A stretch of 64,000 nt of DNA from Marthasterias glacialis (taxonomy: Eukaryota; Echinodermata; Asteroidea; Forcipulatida; Asteriidae). The notes below the pieces were generated by a model, which was given only the letters and a program-made list of their open reading frames with translations, searched no databases and was not told the origin of the DNA. The DNA lies in contig OU452233.1 of NCBI GenBank assembly GCA_911728455.2, positions 16,491,587 to 16,555,586 on the forward strand, in the 5' to 3' direction. Shown here piece after piece: positions 1-11,600 of this stretch. Position 1 is the stretch's first letter; the number at the start of each line of letters is the position of its first letter. A program made the translations under genes and the position numbers.

Positions 1-90
1 AGACACGTAGCTGTAAATGCTCCTCTTCACCCAGGGAGTAAATGGGTGCCTGTGATGGCAGAGATGGTACTGTACTTGTTACTGAGTTAG
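1..90 (+). CDS. Possible C-terminal tail of a plus-strand gene (very uncertain)
   Basis: The first base starts an open frame of 29 codons ending in TAG at 88-90. The peptide ends with a short hydrophobic run (MVLYLLLS). It could be the end of a terminal exon entering from the left, followed by the long non-coding stretch. I do not recognise the peptide, and 29 codons is short enough to arise by chance. The same region holds no alternative acceptor or domain signal that I can defend. Confidence 0.12.
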   Translation, partial: RHVAVNAPLHPGSKWVPVMAEMVLYLLLS

Positions 91-428
91 CTTGATGCAC
101 GACATACTTGGCAGCACAGGCTGCATACTTTCCAGGGGAATGGTTTATAAGGAATGAAAGAAGTGGCCCAGAGACCAGGGTGATATACTCCGTGAGCATC
201 AAAATTGGTGGATACTGGTGTTGATTGTCCATTATTATTGTTTTTAACTAAATTCCTGTGTTATTTTTCCTCTGCAGCAGCTCATCATCGTCATCGTCAA
301 TGACCGCAAATGCCAAATAAGAGTACTGTAACATTGGTGACCATAAACGGTGTCATCTGGCTGTTGGACATTTGGGAGACTTGGTTCTCCAATTATAAGC
401 AGTCTGGACAATCGAAAAACTAACAATG

Positions 429-461
429 TATATATTTATATATATATATATATATATATAT
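429..461. repeat. (TA)n microsatellite
   Basis: An uninterrupted or nearly uninterrupted run of alternating T and A. Confidence 0.9.
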
Positions 462-1671
462 GAAGTGAGTGTTTTGACACACTTGGTTCTCCATGTTTAT
501 GGACTATAAGGAGACCTAAATGACTGTGACAGTGTCATAGAGAGAAACAAATGCATCATTCGTGTGCTCTGGATTTTTCTGAGGAAACGTCCGTAAAAGG
601 TTCCTGCCAACATTTACGTTTACCACAAGAGGTTTCTTCGGAATATATGTGTCCCAATGCTTCTAATACATATCGGTATGAATTAATGTGCTCTATGTGT
701 TTGATTGGCATGGTGAGACCAACAGAGGGCGACATTATGCAAAGAACCTCAACAGGAATTTGAGTTTATTTATGCAGTGAAACAACAGCATCCACTTGTA
801 AAAAAAAAAGAAGTTTTTATCACCTCAGTGGATTGACAGCGGATCTTGAGGATGGGAAGAACAGTTGTTACCGTCGGAAGAAGCCTCAAATTCAAACCAG
901 CTCCTGGAATCTCCGAAGGACGGCACAATATCTCGGATGGATTCATGTGAACGATGTTCGGTAGAGATTACCCAGGATTACATGGAGGGAATACAAGGAG
1001 GAATTTTGGAAGTCGGAAAAAACGGGATTCAGTTTGTTTTTCCGTTTAACATAAGGAGAGGAGACAATTTGTATAATTAGGAAGAGTTTACGTTTTCCCT
1101 ACGAAAATTTACTGATGTACATGGTGTTTTCTTTTAGGCTTATCGGTATAAATCCTTCTTTACATGCCTTGGCTCACTTGCACAAACCAAAAAGTAACAT
1201 TCCCCTCCTCCTTTCCACACTTATAGTGACTGCTATGGACGTGCACATTTTTGTACCGAAATTTGAAACAGAAAGAGAAGATTCTTAAAAGCCAAAACCC
1301 ATGAGATGGTGATTATTGAAAAAAGAATGGACTAGTTTCAAACTGGAAGCTCACTGATTATAAAGTTCATACAAATATCATCCTCCGAAGAAATATCTCC
1401 ATTTGAAGTACTGTCGAGTTTGAGGAAATAGCATCTGAAGATGTTATGAATCACTGATGGTTATTTTGATTGCTGCAATCCAAGTAAGCCTGATGTGAAG
1501 TCTCTCATAAGAAATAAAACCATTTTTCATCAATACATCGTCAAAATCATGGTGTTTGTGCTGTTGATAGCATCATAGCTCACGCTTTGTGGTTTGCACG
1601 ATGGAGGGTCAATGTGGTATGTACCTTGGGATGTGCTGCTTGGTTTTTTTTTAGTGGCATGTTGGTTAATT

Positions 1672-1780
1672 GGAGACTTTTGAGATGTTAGCAGGCACCC
1701 CAGTAAATAGTATTTTCTATTGTTCTCATAATAGAAAAGGACCGCTTACTGGGGCGCCCGCTAACGTCTCAAAAGTCTCC
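1672..1780. repeat. 109-bp near-perfect hairpin
   Basis: The arm at 1672-1706 (starts GGAGACTTTTGAGA, ends CCCCAGTAA) is the reverse complement of 1746-1780 with three differences in 35 positions, all transitions. The 39-bp loop has a further inner stem, TTTTCTAT facing ATAGAAAA, so the whole segment can fold into one long hairpin. It may be a tiny fold-back transposon or a transcribed hairpin RNA; only the structure is certain. Confidence 0.8.
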
Positions 1781-3611
1781 CGTTGATGGCCTAATTCAAT
1801 TAATTTATCCACAGGTTGGTAACTTACTCTTCCAAAAACCCAATGATGTACTATCCCTTCAACACATGGAAAGGGGAGGTTTGTAAGCCAAGAAGTTCTG
1901 AAGAAAATCTTCAAAATATCGTTCAGGCTTAAGATTGTACGTATATGTGCAAGAGTGTTAAGACAAAGGGGGCTTTCCTTTGATTTGGGTAAAAAATTTT
2001 GATCCCGTTTTGTTTTCTTTAGTCAGAAAAAATATGATATTCCTAGAAAGTACAAGTAGGCAGAAAGTTTGGTTTATAAGACAAAGGTACGTCATTGCCA
2101 TGTGGGTGTCCTCTTCATGAGGAATGGAATGCAGGATGAACCAAGAATGGATCTTATTAACGGAGATAACGAAGAGAAATTTGAAACAATTGTCAATCGT
2201 GAACGAATTATGCAATACATCCGAACTTACAAAAAGAAAAAAAAAAAATAATTTCATCAGTAATATAGTGGGAAGTATCAGAAAAAAAATCAAAAGGTTT
2301 TAACTTCCGATTGTTTCGATGTCACATTCAAAACTTTCGGACATTATCAGGCAATTTGCTGACTCCCTGAACTGGTCACAAGGTTTATTAGGGACATATA
2401 AGATAGGAAGGGTAAATATCCTGTTGTTAAGTGTGACGTTATTCCACTGTAAGCCACGCCCACTTCACTCAAACTGGCTCCGACCAATTGCGAGCAGCCA
2501 ATAGGAATTGCATTGAGCTAGTTTTTGTGTGAGGATTTGTTTTTAAGTAAAGTTTAATAATTGGGCTTGGCTTTTACGGATGTTCTTCAAAGACTCAAGG
2601 TCTTCCCAGAATTATAAGTTTGTGTCAAAAGAAACGCCTTTGAACGATAAAATGGGTGTTTTGGGGGTAAAATTACACACAAACGTATGCCAGCTTTGGA
2701 ACAGGAAGTAGTAATCACTTGGGGCACTGAAGCAGATGTGCTCGCGTGTGACACAATGATTTACCAACAAGATACATGAGATAGGTGCTGGAGTAAGTAC
2801 CAGCTCCTGTGCTGAGCAAAGTCTGTCTGACACTCTTCCAGATTGCCTCTTGTTGATTTGTGTATATTTGTTTTTGTGCTCGCCCTGACGCTCACCCTAA
2901 TGGATTGGCTTTTTGTCGAGTCGTCTCAATTTTTTCAAATGATGTGAAGTGATCCATGATGCGGCATGATTGAAGATCGCTTCAGCCTGATCAAGGCTCC
3001 TGTTACGTTACTTTGTGTTAGTTATAGTTTGACATTAATTGGGTCTACATGTAAATTTGTTTTTAATCAATGACGTAGACTCATCATTAACTTGTATCAT
3101 TTCATATGTGTGCTTTACGTCTAGAACTACGAGTGCACCTGTAAATGTATGTATACACTAATATATTGGTATTTTAGAGAGATCTATTTTGTTAATTTGT
3201 AACGATAAATCCATAAGTTAATGGTTGAGTTGTACGTTACTATTTATCAAGTTACTACTGGAAACCCTTGTGGCTCTTTACAACCTTGATTTGGGGCAAA
3301 CATATTTTGCAGAGATTTTCAGATACTCATTTCAAAATGAGATTTAAGAAGGGGTTTGTTTTGCATAATTTCATTCTAGATTTTTCTTGCATATTTGAAA
3401 TTGATTAATTTTTAGGAGCAAAAGAGTTTTTCACCAGTAATAAGTTTCTTTTTTAACATTTATTTAGGGGTGGGGAGGGGAGGTTGAGCTATGAAAAGTG
3501 TTTTATATTGTATGCACTTTTATATAGGAGTAAGTATGTATAAATATAATGGAGTCTGTGCATGTGTTTCTCTGTGTCACATGTGTTTGACTAAACCCAA
3601 TATACATATCA

Positions 3612-3625
3612 GTTACCATGGTAAC
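3612..3625. promoter_or_regulatory. Perfect palindromic X-box-like site
   Basis: GTTACCATGGTAAC is a 14-bp perfect palindrome that fits the RFX-family X-box consensus RYYNYYATRRNRAC on both strands. No gene start can be assigned next to it, so any function is unknown. Confidence 0.4.
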
Positions 3626-3654
3626 GTTTAAGCAGGAGGTAAATTTCATGGAGC

Positions 3655-3845
3655 TGCCTTAGGCCCCACAAATTTGCCGAGGATGGTAGAATCTCACTCC
3701 GCAAAGTCGGGTTACCAACTAAAATCCCATATAATGTCCATCACTTGTGGCTGGTTCCCTGCAAATTTTTGTGTGCATATCAGATGAGTTTGCTATTTAC
3801 CTGCATAGCAGCTCTATCAAATTGGGCCGACTTTGCGGATGAGTT
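3655..3845. repeat. Small inverted-repeat element of the 'GGCCC..AATTT' type
   Basis: One end reads GGCCCCACAAATTTG and the other CTATCAAATTGGGCC, which are imperfect reverse complements. The ends resemble those of the element at 20298-20572. A fragment inside (GGCTGGTTCCCTGCAAATTTT) recurs in diverged form near 43055. Interpreted as an old non-autonomous element. Confidence 0.45.
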
Positions 3846-5054
3846 TACCATACTGATAGTTATTAAAGCAGGCTATACGGTTTAAAGCCAAGTATTGTAG
3901 AATGTTGGTAGTTATCGTAGTAATAATGGTTGAGGTCAAAGTAGGTTAAAGCTCTTTTTGGAATGTATTGTTTCTTTAATTTGTCAAGTGGTGTATTTGT
4001 TTTTCAAAGTAGACGTTTTGATTTTACGATAGTGATAAGTATGAGCCTGGTTGTGGTCACTTACTCTCCCCTTCCAAACCACTCTGTCTTTCACATAAGT
4101 TTTGTTGATTTTACCCCCAGGTCATCCATTGTTTCTGAGGTAGTCCATCTAACCTGGGGTCACTGTGATAAAAAAGATTGTTTTCCTCTCAAGAAATCTC
4201 TGATTGAGTCGTTGCAAAAAAATGATATCAACATAAGATGAAACTTTTTGGCCGGCCAAATTAGTTTTGCCGAGACCACCTTAAAACCCATGACATTGGA
4301 GATGCATTTAAGATGTTGAGCAAAGTGGTACATTTAGGTGAGAGGTGAAAAAGCTATTATAACTCCAGATGTGACTAGATTATTGAAGACAGCAATTGAG
4401 GGCAAACATTTATTTTTCCTCAGTTGTTATATTTAAGTCTTTCTAGTTGTACAACGTTCTGAAAACCTTTCAAAAGATAAATCAACCAACCTTTGACTTA
4501 CTTTGTATGCCATACATGTAGTGAGCATTTGGAAATAGGCATCCAAGATTATGTCATAAAAAGTTTCATTAAAAATACTAGTTGTTTGTGTGAAAGTTTG
4601 TAGTTTTCTTTTGATAGCAATTAGTAACTTTTGAACAAAGCTTCTGTTTACATTCATCTGGTTGCTTTGGGTGATTTTATTTCAAAGTTTCTCCCCATAA
4701 TTTTACCATAAATTGTGTAAACATTTGTTTTTGTTGTTTTTCTTTTCTTTTGGCTTTATAAAGAAGAATGTATGAAACCAATGGCAGCTTTTTGTTTTTG
4801 CCCGAGGGCAGGTCACATGACTGGTCATGTGACACATCAGGTGGACACTTGGCCTTCAATGTGGTCATGTGACACTGACTGACTTCAGAGCAGCTGTGAA
4901 GAGGGTATGCTGTTAGTTTTTAGAAAAAAAAAGAAGCATTTGTTTTGATGTTCAATTTAACCAAAGATAGAGAGATAGAAATAACCCCCGAGCATAGCTT
5001 GCATATAACCTTTCTCCTCCTCCTTTCCCACACTTCTTTAATAAATGCTCCACT

Positions 5055-5229
5055 ATAGACCTTTATCATGCCACCATCTTGGTCATGTTCTCTGTATCCA
5101 ATAACAGTAATAGATGCTCATATTCATTGTACTAAAAGGAACCAGACTATTTGCCTTTCCAGCCTTGGTTTGGTTACATTGGTTTGAATGGGAGAAAATC
5201 AAGATGGCCGCACCATGATAAAGGTCTAT
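5055..5229. mobile_element. 175-bp MITE with ATAGACC termini
   Basis: The left end (ATAGACCTTTATCATGCCACC) is the imperfect reverse complement of the right end (ending CACCATGATAAAGGTCTAT). Just inside, CCATCTTGG faces CAAGATGGCC. There is no coding capacity. The ATAGACC terminus is shared with larger elements at 18192, 44207, 45130 and with the repeat at 10890, suggesting mobilisation by one transposase group. Confidence 0.7.
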
Positions 5230-6153
5230 TCGTGCATCCAATAAAACCAGTACAAGCTGAATGTGGGTCGGGTGTTGCAGATGTGCCCAACTTGATACGT
5301 TTGATCTAGAATCGCCCTTCCAGTTTGGAAATTTATGGTGAAAACTCTTGCTGTACTATTATGATGTAATACACACAGCATCCTGTGTTCTTTATATGGA
5401 CTTGTTGCTACATACAAGTTTTTTTCAGTGAGAATTATTTTAGTACCTTGTGTAGATAGACATATGATAGGGTGATAAAAGATGTATTATTCTTTAGGCT
5501 TGTTGAGTTGTAACCGATTAATTAAATAACCGTCGCGAAGTGAAAATGCAAGTTGGATTGAAATTCAAGGGTATATATATTATCGGGATAAATTTCTGTA
5601 AATTTATTACTAATACTTAGAGGTTTGTTTTGTAAGTGTTTATATAGTAGGTGTTTGGGATATAATAATAAAAATAGCTACTTTGTACATTTTATCTGTA
5701 GATTGGAGACTTTCTTGTAAAATCGAGAGAGATAATGTGGACTTCATGACAGCAGGAGGTTGGAATTCCAAAGCGTTTTTGTTTTTTGTTTTTTTATTAT
5801 TATTTTTAGATTTTCCGTTGACTATTATTATTTAAATACATACATTTACCCAGGTTTTATTGTGTTCTTGTTTAAGTTTCAGTTGTACAATGAGGGATGA
5901 TATACGTATGAATAAAACAAAATTCTTTATACTTAACACATTTGTAAAATTGTTTTTGTTGTTGATGCCTGGGTGGTTTTCTTTTTAGATTGGTTATTTG
6001 TTATAATTGTTTTTTTTTCTTCCTGTTATTGCATTTTTCTGTAGCTGATTTCTTTATGACTTCATTGATAGTGTACAAACACTTTGTACTTGTTCTGTCT
6101 GCCATGGTCACCATTTTGTGAGTCAAATTGATCGTAAAAATATAATTTGTAAA

Positions 6154-6307
6154 CCTGGGCTCGATTTCACAAAGAATTAAGAGTGATCTCAAGTGCAAAT
6201 CAATCGTAATTGCTAAGCAAAGTGTGATGTCACAATGCAAATTACTATGGTAATAATACTGATAACTCTGAAGATTAATTTTGGTGCTTTGTGAAATCGA
6301 CCCCAGG
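6154..6307. mobile_element. MITE with GGTCGATTTCACAAAG-type ends
   Basis: Imperfect terminal inverted repeats: CTGGGCTCGATTTCACAAAG at the left and CTTTGTGAAATCGACCCCAGG at the right. A second copy lies at 38915-39074 with the same interior words (GTGACATCACACTTTG on one strand, TTAGCAATTA). Short pieces of the interior recur near 12670 and 63500. Non-coding. Confidence 0.75.
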
Positions 6308-6691
6308 AATGATATCTTCCTACTTTGATCTGATTTCTGATTTTGTTTTCCCACAGAAAAATCTGCAAAAGCCTGAAACCCAATACCATGTAGGTCAGCT
6401 CTTGTACTCAATAAAGTTGTTCCTACTTCTGAAGGGCCAAAATATCATGCCTGGTGTAAACACCATGTGGCCTAAAATGCACGCATTGGGACATCGACTC
6501 CTAAAATGGCACAACCAAGATTATTGTGGTCATGGGTCAATATTGACAAGTCCAATTGGGAGAGCCAGGTCCGAGCATCATCTTTCACAAGGTGGGTTTC
6601 CTTGTTGCTACTGCCTTGGAACTTTCTCAGCATGCAGTCATTCACAATGTTGGGATGATCTGGACAAGGCTAAGATTGTTTGTAGTTTTTT

Positions 6692-6918
6692 TTGACACAA
6701 GCACAACACCCACATCAAGGACTAATACACCCGCATGCTGCGGTCAGCTCTCGGCATCTCCTGGCCAGGGAGAAAGAGTCCAACATTGTCCGTAATGGCG
6801 ACCTCCCGAGGGTGGTTGACAAAATAGCGGCACACCGGATGGTGCAGGCAGGGCACTGTCAGCAACACCCTGAGTTTAAGGCTTACCATGTGGTTCTGTT
6901 GGAGGTAGGCAAGACATA
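6692..6918 (+). mobile_element. LINE 3' fragment (end of reverse transcriptase ORF), broken
   Basis: Two plus-strand frames carry the C-terminal motif pattern of endonuclease/reverse-transcriptase LINEs: TRMLRSALGISW in one frame, then GDLPRVVDKIAAHRM and AGHCQQHPE in another. The frame change between them shows that the copy is decayed. It stops abruptly just before a second, different LINE 3' end. Confidence 0.6.
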
Positions 6919-6954
6919 ACCTGTTTGAGGGTGGTGAAGAAAGACACAGAAGAA

Positions 6955-7507
6955 GGTGAAGAAGTAATGAAAAGAATCAAATCAAAGCAGGCTGGAGTTG
7001 CTTTGGAAGGCACAAAGAAATTCTTTGTGACAGACAAATACCAATGTTATGGAGAAGGCAAATATACAACCAGTGCGTGCTGTCAACGATGAATTACGCT
7101 TCAGAGACATGGACGACAACCACATATCTAGAAATCAAATTACAAACGGCACAAAGAGCAATGGAAAGAAGAATGTTGCATCTTTCCATCCGGGACAAAA
7201 TAAAATGCAGTGAAATAAGAAAGAAAACAGGAGTCAAGGACATAAATGAAAAAATCAAAGCGGCAAAATGGAGAAATGAGGCATGGGGAAATGACAATAG
7301 ATGGACCCAAAAAACCATGAATTGGCAACCAAGAACTGGGAAAAGAAGGCGAGGAAGACAAAAGAAGAGGTGGAGAGATGACATCGAATGCCATCTCGGT
7401 GTTACCTGGACAAGGATGACAAAAGACAGGAAGACATGGAAAGAACATGAAGAGGGCTACATCCGACATTGGATGAACGTAGCCTAGGCAAGGCAAGGCA
7501 AGGCAAG
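6955..7507 (+). mobile_element. RTE-like LINE, 3' end only
   Basis: An open frame (7044-7487) encodes the C-terminal end of a reverse transcriptase: IYNQCVLSTMNYASETW, AQRAMERRML, IRDKIKCSEIRKKTGV, then PRTGKRRRGRQKKRWRDDI. This is the 'thumb' and tail region typical of RTE-type ORFs. The preceding 80 bp continue the protein (QAGWSCFGRHKEI) in another frame, so at least one frameshift is present. A short tandem tail of AAGGC units (about 7487-7507), as RTE elements often have, closes the copy. Strongly 5'-truncated. Confidence 0.75.
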
Positions 7508-7509
7508 AA

Positions 7510-8618
7510 AGACACGGCGTGGAGACTTGATTATGGTGATGATGATGACTACATCAATAAATACAGAATCTTACAGCAAAACAAATTCTTTCTGTATATT
7601 TTAATTTTCTTGGGAATTTTCACTTTAGGAAAATAAATTATATAAATCAATAAATTTAATTACAGATTCATATTTTCAGGGTGCGAAAAAAAGATATTAA
7701 TGTTTTCAAATTTATTATTTACATCTGTACAAGTGTAGAGTGAGGCCTATTTTACAAAGATACTAAGCACAAGGAACAATGTTAGTTTGCAAGTTTCTAT
7801 GCTCGGCAAAGAAAATAGAGGGGCACCTGTTGCAACTATCTGAATCACATGGTGTTTTGGCCGTTTCTGCTAAGCAAGATTTCTGAGCTAAACAAAGTTT
7901 GTAAGTTTGCAGATGAAGCCTAGCCTTTTAGTCAAGTTGTGCATGGCTCCCATAACCGCAATGAAAACAAATCAAACAGAAAGTGGCGAAGCACTGTCTC
8001 ATGAAAATCATTTGTAAACTGAAAGTTATGGATTTTTTTTCTTAGTTGCAAGGAGATTGCAAGGAAATGGTTGCCTAAAAGACATTTGCCTCAAGTCCGC
8101 AAGTGACATGGCCATAAGAGTGGAAGTCATATTTTAAGGAAATCTAAAACCAAGACCGTGATATTAGAGAGGTTAAGCTACACGTAATTGCGTCATGTAT
8201 TTGTCAACGCGTATGTATAGTCTTTGAAGTTTCGTGTTGCTGTTCCGATACAAGCTCAAATCATTAAGCTATGCTGTGCGTGTTTACCCACATTATGAAG
8301 GAGGACACAAACATCATTAATCAGTCAGGGCAGACCAGATAAAGAAGACACAGTTTGTAAAAACACTACATAATAAATAATACTGTTTTCTTATCCGTCC
8401 GAGAAAGTGACTAGAGTGTCCTTTTCATGATGCGAACGTTACGTATAGCTAGGCGTTAATATGAGGGTAGACAACACGCACTTATGTGACGATATGTGCA
8501 CGTATCCATGACGTAATGTGAGTGTTACACGTTTGTTTTGAGAGAAAACATGTAACTTAACCTCCCTATTCTTAAGACCTTGTTAAACTGATTATGGTCT
8601 CGGTCTTTCTCAACCATC
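7510..8618. other. 3' flank of the XRRA1 gene; diverged repeats
   Basis: No gene on either strand. On the minus strand this holds the XRRA1 3' UTR; an AATAAA on that strand at about 7706-7711 is the best distal poly(A) signal I see, but nearer ones may be used. The segment 7745-7925 (TTTTACAAAG, TGCTAAGCAAG) looks like a decayed relative of the 'TTTCACAAAG' MITE family. Confidence 0.35.
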
Positions 8619-11600
8619 TCATGACTTCATCAGGGATGCAGATTTGACTCGCGTCGTCGTTCTGCTAGATTTAGATCTGGCGCCACCTTGTGCCGACGAC
8701 TTTTGTTCCTTTAATCTGTCACTAATGCCTTGCATGGCCTTTAAGGTTTCGGAGACGGCTTCTTGTCGGCTCTCGTTGTTGTGCATCGAGGTGGCACGGA
8801 CAGTGCTGTACTTGGTCTGAATCTAAAGAAGCAAAAAAAAAAAAATCTAAATTTGTGTAGCACTTCATACACATTGTTTCCAAGTGCTCATGAGTTTGTT
8901 CTACAAGTATGCAGAGCTATTTTTTAAGTTTGAATTATAAGACCCATTTATTTACATAGCACCATGTAACAGTTTACAAGGTGCTGTGGGGCAATCTGCA
9001 GCTAACCACAATACCACCTCAGCCCTTGCAGATGCCCATTTATACTCCAAGTTGAAGAGAAGCAAATTATGATTAATAAATGCTTGCTCATGGATGGACA
9101 CAAGTGCCATGTTAGACAAGTGTGGGATTCAAACTTACAATCTGACGACTCAAATGTCTGAACTTGAGTCCAGTGCACCAAACCGCTCAGCCACAATATT
9201 CCACTCCAACGAAAACTTAGAATATTGAAATGAATTTACACTTTCCAATAAACCAAGGGTGTATGCCTTTAAAACTGGATACTTGTATACACTAATCCAA
9301 TCAGCTCATTCATGGTAGTTTACACCACCGCAGCTATGGCTGCTACACGCACGTGTGACGTGACAATAGCCCGTCAGCCCTGCATATGTACCAATCAGCG
9401 TAGAGGATTCACAGTGCGTGTCGATGCGCACGTGGGGCGGCCACGGCTGCAGTGGTGCAAATACTGCAAACCATCATGGACGAGCTGCTCGGTTTAGTGT
9501 ATAACATGGACAACAATGTAAGATGGGAATTTAAAAAGTGGGATACGGAGGGGCGAGATGGACTTACCTCCTGAAGGAGTTTCACAACCTCAGGGTACTC
9601 CTTCTTGAGTCTCGTCTTGTCTTCTAAGATCTTGCCGAGGTTGATCTCATCGATGACTAATCTGTTCTTCATTGCCTCCAAGATATCTTCAAGCTTCTCC
9701 GCTTTGTTTTTGTGTGGTGGTCTGGGTTGAAGTGTGCTCTGCGTAAACATTTCAAATTACACTTGTCAATTTTCTCCCCCCAAAAATATTGTACTTTAAG
9801 ATTTGTTTTTCTCTCCTAATGGAGGGACTTTAATTGTCTGGCCAATCAGAAGGATGTATGGCTCTTACATCCCCCCCCCCCCCCCCCCCCGGTTCTGCCC
9901 AGGGTTTCTTTAGTGACGGGAAAAAACAGTCAAGGGAGCGGAGCCAGGTTCAGGCAGTAGAAAACAGGGTCAAAGGTAGGTCAAACATGTAAGACGTTCA
10001 CAGCAGTATGCCAGTCACCCTACCTACAACATAAAGTTCAGGCAACAACGACGACTAAACTTTTCCCCCCTTTTTTCTGAAGTTTGGGGTGTTATACTTC
10101 ACTTACTCTCTGATATGGTTCAAAGGGTTTCTGAGGTCGTTCAAGATCCACCTGGTTCTGATATAGTGTTGATTGCTTCAGAGCAAGCCGCAAGGAACGC
10201 AGGTTGCCTTGGATATCTGCAAATAATAATTATCATTACAAATAATTAGTGATAAGGAGTAAACCATTTCAATTCAATTAAATTTAATTCAAAGTAATTC
10301 CTTCACTCATTTCTCAAAAACTACAGAATTTCAAAAAACTAATTTTCAAAGGAAGTTTTCAACCATGACCATCTTTATACCATGTATTAGTTACGTGCAG
10401 ATCTATGAACTCTTAAATTGTCACTTTTACCAATGTTGTACATATCCTTTTACTTGCCTTTAACAACTGGTTCAAAATCTGGATCGTCTGGAGTGTCGTA
10501 GAAGATCTCGTAACCTTTGAATTTGTTGGGTACAGATATGGAGTATGCAGCACTATCCACTCGCTCCTTCTTCCGTGGTTCTTTCTTGGTCTTTTGTTTA
10601 TCCGCGGCATCGTTTGAGGGAGGATCTTGGTTGGTATTTGACGGCTCTTCTGTTTGATCGTCAACCTGGGAAAGATCAATTCATAGTTTCGCAATTTTAG
10701 TTTTTCATTCTGAGAATGTTTGTTATACTTTAAGCAAAGGACCAATATTCAGCCTAGTGTTTGCCGGCAAGCGCCCACCCAGCACCCTTTTCCCAAACTG
10801 CACCCGCTTGCGACCGAGGTGCATTATCCTTTTGAGACCTTCTTAATAGAACCCTGGCACATCAGGAGTAGACCCTTATCAGTGGTAATCCAATAGACCT
10901 TATGCGTCTGACGTCATGAGTCCCATAGAAATATGTACAAGCAGCGCCCTCACTGAGGTCAAAACGGCCGTAAGTTTACTGTAGGAAAACGCCTGTGCAT
11001 ACCCTCTATTAAAGTGCAACGAAGCTTGCCTGCAACCTTCACATTCTTTTGCCTGGTGTATTTTGTTAAACCTTTCGTATGAGCTGAGAACAGCAATTTT
11101 CGTCTAATGGTGAATTCACGTAATGCAAGGTCCTTTGGGTCATCCCAGGTTGGCACAGCTTTTATCTGTACCTCTCACCTGTGTAAGGAAGACTGGTTCA
11201 TCTGCTTGTTGGGTCGCTTCTTTGGGATCACCAGGCGCTTTGGGCCTCTGGAAGTTTTCTTCCGTCCATGATTTTGTCCTAGACATCTTCTCCTCTGTCC
11301 CTTCCTCATGTCCCCTCCTATTATGAAGTGGATCAGTCTTGGGTCTGTCCACAGGAGTTCCAGGGATTGGTGGCAGTGGTTCAGAGATGGGATGTTGGGA
11401 GGTACCAATGGTGTGCGGAGGGATGGGTTGCATGGTGGAGGGTGGGAGGGCTGCTCTTGCAGCTGGTGCTGATTCGAGCATTAACTGAAGTGGTTTCTTT
11501 GGGATTGGTGGTACTACTTCAGCCACCTGAAAGTAAAGGAATTGTTCACTTGTCTTTATAAGTAAATACTGCTGTTGAAGCTGAAGTATTAAGTGCTTGG

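Larger units (their letters stand above)
91..6150. other. Long AT-rich stretch without a recognisable gene
   Basis: About 6 kb with only short, unconvincing open frames on both strands. It contains a TA microsatellite (429-461), a 109-bp hairpin (1672-1780), a part copy of the TTAAAGG element (about 1345-1440), an RFX-like palindrome (3612-3625), an inverted-repeat element (3655-3845), an E-box cluster (4812-4873) and a 175-bp element (5055-5229). AATAAA words occur near 5910 and 6410 on the plus strand. It may be the long 3' UTR and spacer of a plus-strand gene to the left, but the sequence alone does not prove transcription. Confidence 0.4.
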
